Source: Veronia pacifica (GTDB taxonomy: Bacteria > Pseudomonadota > Gammaproteobacteria > Enterobacterales > Vibrionaceae). Taken from it: a stretch of 40,703 nt of DNA. A program made the translations under genes and the position numbers. Shown one piece after another: positions 16,718 through 23,857 of the stretch. The notes beneath the pieces are model-generated. The model saw only the letters and a program-made list of their open reading frames with translations. It was not told the DNA's origin and made no database searches. The stretch spans positions 1 through 40,703 of the forward strand of contig NZ_LYBM01000044.1 in assembly GCF_001707825.1 (NCBI RefSeq), read 5' to 3'. The first letter of the stretch is position 1. Every line of letters begins with the position of its first letter.

Positions 16718-18193
16718 CTATGCATTCAGTGAATAATGTTCCTGCAACTCACGGAAGCTGTTGCCGTGCTCATCCGCTAAAGCTGCCTCACGGAATTCTT
16801 TTAAAATGCTTGGCGTGATCACCGCAGCATGACGGTCTGCAATAGACATCAACTGGGTAAAGTTACGCATCCCTCGTTTATGGGTTTCGCCATAGCCTTT
16901 GACGAGACGCTGACAAAGAGCAATTTCTCTTGATATGGCGGGGTTGGTGCTGGCTGACTGCTTGATCCGTGCCAGCCAACTGGCGATTTCGCGGTGTTCA
17001 TTTTTGTACCTCAGCGTGACTCGGCGATAGGTGCGCCAGCTTGCCAGCAGGTACATGAGTAAGAAGCCGGACAGAGAACTGGTACGGACTTTTTTCCCGT
17101 CCTGCGTTCGTCTGCTGATAAACCGGGATAATGAGGCCGAGCCTTTGATCCAACGGCCAAGGCCAGCAGGAAGAGAATCACAGATCTCATCGACACCGGG
17201 ATGCAGAAACTCCTCGATATGCAGTAACTGACTGTTTCCTACACCGACCTCCTCCTGCACACGCTGAAACCGGGACGATCTGACTTTTAGATCAGCAACG
17301 CGCATTACATCCTCAAAGCTAAGCCACAGCGCAAGGTGACGGGCGACGGTGTCAAGCAGTTGCGGGTGATCATTGAGGTCGATGTCTTTAAGCATCTCGA
17401 CATACTGCTCAGCGTAGCGACTGTCCTGATAATCCATCAGGCGGCGAATACCGTGAGAAATGGTGATTTGGCACGGGTCAGGAAACTCGGTCGCCAACCT
17501 ATGGATCGTGGATACGTCTGAGGCGTCTGAGGCGTCTGAGGCCATGTCATCCGGTTCGGACGCTTGGGTGACTTTGACACAGGCAGCATCAAAGGCCGCC
17601 AAACTTTCTTTTACACCGATCCCACCGCGAACAATAGTTTGCTCAAATTGCTCCCTTGAGAACGGAAGTACGCCCGACTCGCTGAGGGCACCAAATAAGG
17701 CTGAGCTGATCACGCTCTTGTTTTGAGCGGCAACCTGTGCCATGTCAAAATGGATAAGACGCTTGGAGGACTTCTTGGCATGGGCAATCAGTGAAGCGGT
17801 ATCCACACGGCCATCGCCCATTGATGCTCGCTCCTGATAGGAGTACACCCGGTGAGTTGAGGTAATTAGCAGTGTCTGTTCTGATGTGACCAGGCCACGT
17901 TGAATTGCACGTCCCGCCTCCATCAGCTCAGAAGTCAACACAATGTCGACATCTTCAGGAATCGGCATCAAAGCCAGCACGGGAGCGCCGTTATGTTCCT
18001 TGGCAACCTGCTTGGAAAACATCTCAACGTAGTAAATAGTTGCACCGGTTCGCTGAGCAACTCCCGGTACAGAGGTTGTCTGAGCGATATAGTCGTTCGC
18101 CTCTGCAAGGTGAACGATCCAGTCAGCCAACACGCCACCGCCCTCGCCTCCCATCGCTAAAATTGCTATTTTGATTGGTTTTTTCGGATTCAT
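16718..18193 (-). CDS. iorB: Indolepyruvate oxidoreductase subunit B-like protein
   Basis: This 491-residue protein has the gamma-domain of 2-oxoacid:ferredoxin oxidoreductases at the N-terminus (MGGEGGGVLADWI, about residues 14-26, then QRTGAT and RGGIGV). A long C-terminal extension follows, as in the IorB proteins of aerobic proteobacteria. It pairs with IorA, 9 bases upstream, to make the oxidoreductase that turns a 2-oxo acid plus CoA into an acyl-CoA, CO2 and reduced carrier. A short acidic ASDASDASD run (about residues 218-226) comes from three exact 9-bp repeats at 17516-17542. Indolepyruvate and arylpyruvates are the known substrates. In this operon an arylglyoxylate such as isatinate is a plausible alternative. 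Confidence 0.85.
   Translation of the reverse strand: MNPKKPIKIAILAMGGEGGGVLADWIVHLAEANDYIAQTTSVPGVAQRTGATIYYVEMFSKQVAKEHNGAPVLALMPIPEDVDIVLTSELMEAGRAIQRGLVTSEQTLLITSTHRVYSYQERASMGDGRVDTASLIAHAKKSSKRLIHFDMAQVAAQNKSVISSALFGALSESGVLPFSREQFEQTIVRGGIGVKESLAAFDAACVKVTQASEPDDMASDASDASDVSTIHRLATEFPDPCQITISHGIRRLMDYQDSRYAEQYVEMLKDIDLNDHPQLLDTVARHLALWLSFEDVMRVADLKVRSSRFQRVQEEVGVGNSQLLHIEEFLHPGVDEICDSLPAGLGRWIKGSASLSRFISRRTQDGKKVRTSSLSGFLLMYLLASWRTYRRVTLRYKNEHREIASWLARIKQSASTNPAISREIALCQRLVKGYGETHKRGMRNFTQLMSIADRHAAVITPSILKEFREAALADEHGNSFRELQEHYSLNA
17516..17542 (+). repeat. Three 9-bp tandem repeats inside iorB
   Basis: GTCTGAGGC occurs three times in a row (17516-17524, 17525-17533, 17534-17542). 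It encodes Ala-Ser-Asp repeats on the minus strand and would change length in frame. Confidence 0.85.
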
Positions 18194-18202
18194 GACCTGT
18201 CC

Positions 18203-20437
18203 TCACGCCATTTGCTGTTGTGTCTTGCGGTGATAGATGTCTTGCAGCCAACTGATAACTTTGGTCTGCAGGCGATGAACAAACCGCTCAAAACGGGTGG
18301 GGTGAGTAACAATTCTGGCTTTGTAAAAAGAAGGGCAAAGTACCGCTGCGTGTGAAACCTCGCCGCACAAGCCACATCCCACGCAGCTGTTAAGCACGCT
18401 GGCTACGGGATCTTGTCGCAGGGGGTCCGGATTCGGTTTGATACTTAACGACGGGCAACCCGACAAACGAATACATGAATGGTCGCCAGTACAGGTGTCA
18501 TGATCGATGCCGAAACGCTCTCTGACATTACGTTGCCCATTTTTCAAGGCTTTTCTGACGTTACGCTTGATTCGGCGTTGCTTGTTGAGCATGCATTCGC
18601 TCTGCGCAACAACAACCTTAGGGCCCGTTTCTTGGGTAGTCAGCGCCTCGCGTAAGGTACTGACCATTCTCTTTAAGTCGTAGGTATGGTCGACGGTTTT
18701 AACCCATTTGACTCCGACCCCTTTGGCCGCATTTTCAATGTCGTGGCCGGTGCTTCGGGTGTCGTTTAGTGCTGTTGATGAAAGGATGTCCTGACCGCCA
18801 GTCGCAGCAGTATAGCGGTTATCAATCACCACAGTGACGTGATCGCTTTTGTTAAACACGGCATTTGCAATACCGCTGGTGAGGCCGTTATGCCAGAAGC
18901 CGCCATCTCCCATGATAGCGATAGCCCGTTTGGAGGACTCAGTATGGAACGCAGATACCCCCGCCCCACCCAGTCCATACCCCATGGTGGTGTTACCGAT
19001 ATTGAAGGGTGGGAGTATCGAAAACAGGTGACAACCAATGTCGGCACTGACGTGGTGCTGTTCGCCCGTCTCTTTTTCCAACAACTTCAGCGCGGTAAAG
19101 ATAGGTCTTTCAGGGCATCCGGTACAAAATCCCGGTGGACGTGGATTAACCAGCGTGTTGAGCGGTGCCAGTTCTTCTATTTCTTCGACTTCTGCTATTT
19201 GTACACCCTCTGCTACATCCGCTTTGCTATCCTCGCTTTTCTCTTCTGTCGAGCGGAGTTCAAGAACGGGTATAGCCTGTGAGGCGGGTGATTCGGCACA
19301 GTCATGTTCAATGTCATATTGCTTGAGGAAAGAAGAGATTCCTTTTACCAGCGTTCTCGCATCATATTCCCCAGCCAGTGGGAGATGGTTCTTGCCGTGG
19401 AGTTTTGTGGTGATCTTCTGGTGATTAAAAATGCTGGCAATGTTCTGTTCGATAAAATTGGGCTGTCCCTGCTCTATAACCAGCACAGCATTTTTGTCCT
19501 GACAGAATTGCTCCAGCTCATCGTCAATAAGCGGATAAGTGACATTGAGAACGTAAAGCGGGATATCTGACTGACCGAAAATGTCGCTGACGCCTAATTT
19601 TTCCAGCGCTCTGACCACATTGTTATAGCACCCGCCTTGTAGGATTAGACCCACGTTTTTCTTATCGGCAGAGAAAAACTCGTTCATTTTGTTTTCTTTG
19701 ATGAAATCAACCGCAGCTGGCCAACGCTTGGCAATCTTTTCTTTTTCATGAAGGAAACTGGCCGGCGGCAAGACAATTCTGTCCACATCACGGTAAGGGT
19801 TATCAATGGCGTCTTTGGTAGTGAATGCAGCCCTGACATTGTCAGAGGTTTCAAACTGGCCGTGGAGATGGCAAGAACGGATACCGATTTGCAGCATAAC
19901 GGGTGTATTGCTGGCTTCAGATAGCTCGAAACCCTTTTTGACGGCATCGACAATACACGGAAGATTGGGTCGTGGATCCAGCAACCAAATTTGAGATTTC
20001 ATTGCAAATGCATGGCTTCGCTCCTGCATAATCGATGAACCCTCGCCATAGTCCTCACCAACGATGATCATTGCACCGCCGGTAACACCGCCTGAGGCCA
20101 AATTAGCCAGTGCGTCACTCGCAACATTGGTGCCAACGGTGGATTTAAACGTGATTGCTCCTCTCAAGGGGTAGTTCACTGACGCAGACAATGTGGCCGC
20201 CGCCGTTGCTTCACTGGCGCTGTTTTCGAAACGCACACCGTATTCGGCGAGAATTTCCTGTGCATCGGCCAACACGTCTAATAAATGTGAGATAGGTGAG
20301 CCTTGATATCCGCCCACATAATTGACGCCAGATTCGAGTAATGCTTTTGTGACCGCAAGAATTCCTTCACCGTTAAAGGTGTCTCCTTTTCCTAAACGGA
20401 GTTTACCCATTTCATTGACAAAAGAACGTTCTGCCAT
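18203..20437 (-). CDS. iorA: Indolepyruvate oxidoreductase subunit A-like protein (thiamine diphosphate, Fe-S)
   Basis: This 744-residue subunit has the pyrimidine-binding domain at the N-terminus (GEGILAVTKALLESGVNYVGGY), CTGCPERPIF in the middle, a thiamine-diphosphate motif (IMGDGGFWHNGLTSGIANAVFN) and C-terminal ferredoxin-like cysteines (CTGDHSC..GCP; CVGCGLCG..LCP). It decarboxylates a 2-oxo acid and passes electrons through the clusters while forming an acyl-CoA with IorB. ATG at 20437 is chosen because GAGGA precedes it; the frame opens 66 bases earlier without support. It heads the operon and has a 300-base leader with a paired operator. An oxygen-sensitive type of enzyme beside two oxygenases is notable, although IorAB-like proteins do occur in aerobes. 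Confidence 0.87.
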   Translation of the reverse strand: MAERSFVNEMGKLRLGKGDTFNGEGILAVTKALLESGVNYVGGYQGSPISHLLDVLADAQEILAEYGVRFENSASEATAAATLSASVNYPLRGAITFKSTVGTNVASDALANLASGGVTGGAMIIVGEDYGEGSSIMQERSHAFAMKSQIWLLDPRPNLPCIVDAVKKGFELSEASNTPVMLQIGIRSCHLHGQFETSDNVRAAFTTKDAIDNPYRDVDRIVLPPASFLHEKEKIAKRWPAAVDFIKENKMNEFFSADKKNVGLILQGGCYNNVVRALEKLGVSDIFGQSDIPLYVLNVTYPLIDDELEQFCQDKNAVLVIEQGQPNFIEQNIASIFNHQKITTKLHGKNHLPLAGEYDARTLVKGISSFLKQYDIEHDCAESPASQAIPVLELRSTEEKSEDSKADVAEGVQIAEVEEIEELAPLNTLVNPRPPGFCTGCPERPIFTALKLLEKETGEQHHVSADIGCHLFSILPPFNIGNTTMGYGLGGAGVSAFHTESSKRAIAIMGDGGFWHNGLTSGIANAVFNKSDHVTVVIDNRYTAATGGQDILSSTALNDTRSTGHDIENAAKGVGVKWVKTVDHTYDLKRMVSTLREALTTQETGPKVVVAQSECMLNKQRRIKRNVRKALKNGQRNVRERFGIDHDTCTGDHSCIRLSGCPSLSIKPNPDPLRQDPVASVLNSCVGCGLCGEVSHAAVLCPSFYKARIVTHPTRFERFVHRLQTKVISWLQDIYHRKTQQQMA

Positions 20438-20532
20438 ATTCTTCCTCGACTTCCCTATTGACCGATTAATATCTATTACAAATAAATAGTGTTTAATCTT
20501 CAATGGAAATAAGAGTGCTAAAATCTATTAGA

Positions 20533-20567
20533 TGCTAATAATGGATAAAGGATGCAGAGAGTGGATA
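20533..20567 (+). promoter_or_regulatory. XylS-like paired operator in the iorA leader (reverse orientation)
   Basis: TGCT-N6-GGATA (20533-20547) and TGCA-N6-GGATA (20553-20567) are direct repeats exactly 20 bp apart, 95-130 bases upstream of iorA. The repeats read on the plus strand, opposite to iorA, unlike the other sites. Both B-boxes are exact. Confidence 0.7.
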
Positions 20568-20657
20568 AGATATAATTGAGGGATGTAACTCATCAGATAA
20601 AAATAAATATAAATATTTATAACATATAAAAATGAATTTTTAATATTTTTTTATAAT

Positions 20658-20695
20658 CAAAAAAAACACTACCAAACAATCGATATTGGTAGTGT
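20658..20695 (-). terminator. Intrinsic terminator after the cyclase-family gene
   Basis: ACACTACCAA and TTGGTAGTGT form a perfect 10-bp stem (20666-20695). On the minus strand it is followed by a T-tract. It lies 43 bases past the hydrolase stop and separates that gene from the iorA operon. Confidence 0.85.
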
Positions 20696-20738
20696 GGAAA
20701 AATAAAATGGTTAATATTTTAAAAAAGCAAAAAAATGA

Positions 20739-21521
20739 CTATTCAACCAATGCCAACACACGTAACGGGCTGCCAGATCCACCTTCAATTTTAAGTGGGG
20801 CTGCGATAATTGTTGCGCCTGTCGGTGGTAACAAATCTAAGTTTTTAAGGCACTGTAAGCCGTATTTATTGGCACCGTGCATCAAAGTATGGCAAGGCAA
20901 AGGCATGGACCAGCCAAACGATTGACCAGCATCCGTATTAATAGTCTCGACGCCAAATCCCAACACATTCCTCTCTTTAATCATCCACTCGACAGCCTCC
21001 TGATTGGGCCCCGGAGTATGAGTGCCATCTTCTTTCATGTTCACAAATGCTGCCGGATCTGAAATACGTTTGGACCAGTCGGTCCGGAAGAGCACCCAAG
21101 CTCCCTCTGGAATCATGCCGTGTTCGCTCTCCCATGATTGCAGAAAATCAATGGTGAGTATCCAGTCCGAATCCTCTGCCACCTCACTACTGGCGTCAAC
21201 GACAACCGCAGGTGCAACAAAATTTTCAACGGGAATACAGTCAACGGTGTTGTTAGGATGGTCTTTGCCGCTTATCCAGTGTGCAGGCGCATCAAAATGG
21301 GTACCTGTATGCTCACCACAGCTAAAGTTGTTCCAATACCAGCCGGGGCCGTTCTCATCATATTGAGAGATCTTCTCTCTTTTAAATGCCCAAACCTGAC
21401 CAAATTCTTCGGGTAGTTGTAGCGAGGGAAATTCTTCATTCAAAGTTTGAGTTAAATCAACAACTTTTATGCCGCCGCTCTTGAGTGTAGCTGCAAATGC
21501 TGACATCGCTGTTTGCGTCAT
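20739..21521 (-). CDS. Cyclase-family metal hydrolase, isatin-hydrolase-like
   Basis: This 260-residue protein of the cyclase family (KynB and isatin hydrolase group) has the metal motif HTGTHFDAPAH, with His71, His75, Asp77 and His81. In the isatin hydrolase from Labrenzia the ligands are at nearly the same numbers (73, 77, 79), and its length is also about 260, longer than the roughly 210 residues of KynB kynurenine formamidases. The C-terminal GGSGSPLRVLAL is typical of the family. ATG at 21521 follows AAGGAG with 7 bases between. It is a single-gene unit with its own paired operator and a strong terminator. Isatin hydrolysis to isatinate would feed IorAB; formamide or lactone hydrolysis are alternatives. 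Confidence 0.8.
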   Translation of the reverse strand: MTQTAMSAFAATLKSGGIKVVDLTQTLNEEFPSLQLPEEFGQVWAFKREKISQYDENGPGWYWNNFSCGEHTGTHFDAPAHWISGKDHPNNTVDCIPVENFVAPAVVVDASSEVAEDSDWILTIDFLQSWESEHGMIPEGAWVLFRTDWSKRISDPAAFVNMKEDGTHTPGPNQEAVEWMIKERNVLGFGVETINTDAGQSFGWSMPLPCHTLMHGANKYGLQCLKNLDLLPPTGATIIAAPLKIEGGSGSPLRVLALVE

Positions 21522-21714
21522 GACGTTCTCCTTCTGGACATAATTGCTTTCCATCTATTATCAAGCCACTCGGCTGTTGTTGATATCGAGCAGGCCATTT
21601 GAAAGGTGCAGTTGAAATAAATATTTCGGTAATACGTCTAGAGAAATATATTTTTACATCGTCAAACTACTCTGCACCTAGATATATAAATGTACTTTGG
21701 CGGTTTAATTGTGC

Positions 21715-21749
21715 TATCCAATTTTTGAAATGGATATCCAAAAGATGCA
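21715..21749 (-). promoter_or_regulatory. XylS-like paired operator upstream of the cyclase-family gene
   Basis: On the minus strand TGCA-N6-GGATA (21749 to 21735) and TTCA-N6-GGATA (21729 to 21715) are direct repeats 20 bp apart, about 200 bases upstream of the hydrolase start and pointing at it. This is the rightmost operator found. Confidence 0.7.
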
Positions 21750-21843
21750 GGAATCAGTTATTAAAAAATAAAAATGATTATTGATAAGGGTTGGAAATTA
21801 AATGATGGCGTTATTATATTGAAAATATTCTAACTTTTAATTT

Positions 21844-21871
21844 AAAAAAATGACCACTAAAAAGTAGTCAT
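21844..21871 (-). terminator. Intrinsic terminator of the PurA-like/GNAT operon
   Basis: A 9-bp stem with one G-T pair (ATGACTACT with AGTGGTCAT on the minus strand, 21850-21871) is followed by a run of seven T. It lies about 100 bases after the last GNAT stop. Confidence 0.8.
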
Positions 21872-21972
21872 CTTTACATCAGTGAATGACTAAGCTGACT
21901 TACGTGCTGCATTGGTTTAGTAGACTCAGTTCTATTGTCATTGTAATGCTGACAGCATAACACTTGGGAATA

Positions 21973-22515
21973 TCACTGATTTTGACACAAAGATTGCCAC
22001 TCTTCTTTTAATACGCCTAACTTAACCGAGTCATAATATTCTCCCCGGTAGTAGCGAACTTTTCGGATCACTCCCTCAATGGTAAAACCTATGGCTTGGG
22101 CGCTTTTTATCATACGTGGATTACCAGACCATGTAGTAAGCCCCACCCTTGCCACTTCTTCACCATCAAAAATGTGGCTCACCCAGTCTACAAGTGCCTG
22201 TCGGCCGATACCTTTACTCCAAAGACCACTATCGTAAATCACAATGCCTGCTTCAAGCCAGCGGGTCTCTTCACACTCCCAATACCAGCTTACCGCCCCA
22301 ACAATACGCCCTTGAAAATCGATAGCCCTCACTCGTCTTCCTTCGCACATACTTTTGAACCAGTCATTTCGCCACGGATCAAACTCCGGCCGTTCATAGC
22401 CGAGATACGGGCCGTTAAATTCAGTCCATTTCTCGTCTGTGGTCAATAGGTCGTAAACTGCCCTTGCCTCTGAAGTGTGAGCTGGTCGAATGGTCACCTT
22501 TTCTTTTTTTACCAA
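21973..22515 (-). CDS. GNAT-family N-acetyltransferase (RimJ/RimL type)
   Basis: This 180-residue GNAT protein has beta strands around VTIRPA and IVGAVSWYWE, an acetyl-CoA loop near LWSKGIGRQAL and a GNPRMIKSAQAIGF segment typical of the RimJ/RimL-like branch, which acetylates protein N-termini, amino acids or antibiotics. The start is a TTG at 22515 with AAGGA 7 bases upstream; no ATG is better placed. It is the last gene of a four-gene leftward cluster, 44 bases after another GNAT. The substrate is unknown. Confidence 0.8.
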   Translation of the reverse strand: MVKKEKVTIRPAHTSEARAVYDLLTTDEKWTEFNGPYLGYERPEFDPWRNDWFKSMCEGRRVRAIDFQGRIVGAVSWYWECEETRWLEAGIVIYDSGLWSKGIGRQALVDWVSHIFDGEEVARVGLTTWSGNPRMIKSAQAIGFTIEGVIRKVRYYRGEYYDSVKLGVLKEEWQSLCQNQ

Positions 22516-22559
22516 GCTTTATTCCTTCTCTTGATCACATCTTTTTCATCAATCTCTGG

Positions 22560-23252
22560 TTAATCAACTACTTTTTGGCCCTCATACTGTCCCACCAGCT
22601 CCAGACCTAAAGATTCAGCCAGAGCAATAGATTCCATATTGTCTATCTGCGAACGATATTGCAGAAGGTAGCCTTTTTCCCGCATTTGCTGATTGGCATA
22701 GCTCACCAGAATTTTTGCTAAACCTTTCCTGCGCTGGATCGGCGTCGTCACTATATCAAGGTCCGCCAGTTTCGAATCACGAAACGGATAGAGACTGCTC
22801 GCGACCGCTAACTCATCGTCCAAAAACAGTCCGTAAACTGCCCAGTGATCTAACTCCACCCAAGCGTTATCCAAGTCATCTTCACTGATCTCTGAGCAAA
22901 ATCTGCTGAACAATGCTTCGTCGTCTTCTGTCAAAGCGCGACAAGACATGTTGTCCTGAATACCCACTGTCTTGAGTGAGTCAGCAGCTTTATAAACGTA
23001 GTCTGGCTTGTATAAAAATATCTCTGCTTTGTTGAGTTTTTCTCTGAAAGCCGCGACAGTCAGGTTACTGTGACCATGTACATCTATCTTCTGAAGCTGC
23101 TCTTTCGGCAAACACGCCAGTGTTCTGCCATGTGACAATGACAACACCGCCAGCTTATCGTTATCCGATGGAAAAACGCTAAGTTCAGCAGATTCGATGA
23201 TTGGGACAGAAGAAAAGTAATGTGAATACCACTCTTGATGAAATGTACTCAT
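22560..23252 (-). CDS. GNAT-family N-acetyltransferase
   Basis: This 230-residue protein has an unassigned N-terminal half and a GNAT domain in the C-terminal half (SSLYPFRDSKLADLDIVTT, then an RRKGLAKILVSYANQQM acetyl-CoA loop and an ESLGLELVGQYEG ending). ATG at 23252 is chosen because AAGGACG lies just upstream; the open frame extends 58 codons further without a start signal. It lies 37 bases downstream of the deaminase gene, so it is probably in the same operon. It may acylate the product of the pathway or give self-protection. That is inference. Confidence 0.78.
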   Translation of the reverse strand: MSTFHQEWYSHYFSSVPIIESAELSVFPSDNDKLAVLSLSHGRTLACLPKEQLQKIDVHGHSNLTVAAFREKLNKAEIFLYKPDYVYKAADSLKTVGIQDNMSCRALTEDDEALFSRFCSEISEDDLDNAWVELDHWAVYGLFLDDELAVASSLYPFRDSKLADLDIVTTPIQRRKGLAKILVSYANQQMREKGYLLQYRSQIDNMESIALAESLGLELVGQYEGQKVVD

Positions 23253-23289
23253 GGTAACGTCCTTGTCGAGATAAGAGGCAAAGCAAGCG

Positions 23290-23730
23290 TTATGACTGGC
23301 CCAGATAAGGGAGGAGAAACTCGCTGACTTGATGTTGGCAAAGACCGACATCAACACGGACACCTGCATCGCGCAAAATGGCGATCCCTCTGCCACTGTT
23401 TCTTGGATCAGGATCCAGCATCGCAACTACGACCCGTTTAATGCCTGACTCTACTAAAGTCCGCGCACAGGCAGGCGTTCTGCCAACAAATGAGCAAGGC
23501 TCCAACGTCACATACGCTGTCACCTCAGTTTTGTCTCCCTCAAAACCGTTAAGCGCCTCCACCTCAGCATGATTTCCACCAATCTTTTGAGTATGCCCTG
23601 CAGAGACAATACTGCCGTCCCTCACCAACACACAGCCTACCGGAGGATTTGGCCTGCACGCCGGAAGCGCATTTTTTGAGACGGCTAATGCGCGAAGCAT
23701 AAATTGGGTCTCATTCAGAGGCTGGTTCAT
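23290..23730 (-). CDS. Free-standing RibD-type deaminase domain
   Basis: This 146-residue protein corresponds only to the N-terminal deaminase of RibD, with zinc ligands His54, Cys79 and Cys88 and catalytic Glu56 (NHAEVEAL; LEPCSFVGRTPAC). RibD removes ammonia from a pyrimidine in riboflavin synthesis, but there the deaminase is usually fused to a reductase, which is absent here. No other riboflavin gene is nearby. The neighbour is a divergent adenylosuccinate-synthetase paralogue, so it probably acts in a specialised nucleotide or heterocycle pathway. ATG at 23730 is used; the ribosome site is weak, and a GTG two codons earlier is possible. Confidence 0.82.
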   Translation of the reverse strand: MNQPLNETQFMLRALAVSKNALPACRPNPPVGCVLVRDGSIVSAGHTQKIGGNHAEVEALNGFEGDKTEVTAYVTLEPCSFVGRTPACARTLVESGIKRVVVAMLDPDPRNSGRGIAILRDAGVRVDVGLCQHQVSEFLLPYLGQS

Positions 23731-23857
23731 GATCACTACTGTCTACACATCTATTGATTGGTGAGGTGATGTTAATTTGAAAACGATTAGGCGAACAAAA
23801 GGAAATCCTGCCGGATGTGAAGCACTTCAAGCCATGGTCACGTCTTCTCGACGGACA

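Larger units (their letters stand above)
20438..20738. other. Leader of the iorA operon
   Basis: About 300 AT-rich bases without a gene hold the terminator of the preceding hydrolase gene (20658-20695) and a paired operator (20533-20567). The iorA operon therefore has its own promoter. Confidence 0.6.
21522..21972. other. Intergenic region at the right edge of the catabolic island
   Basis: No gene is supported in about 450 bases. The stretch contains the operator for the hydrolase gene (21715-21749) and the terminator of the next leftward operon (21844-21871). Confidence 0.6.

Noticed and set aside
18839-19424. Overlapping plus-strand frames opposite iorA
   Set aside because: The minus strand carries clear thiamine-diphosphate and Fe-S motifs here; the plus frames are low-complexity antisense shadows.
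23290-23730. Riboflavin synthesis ribD
   Set aside because: Only the deaminase half is present, and no riboflavin neighbours are seen.
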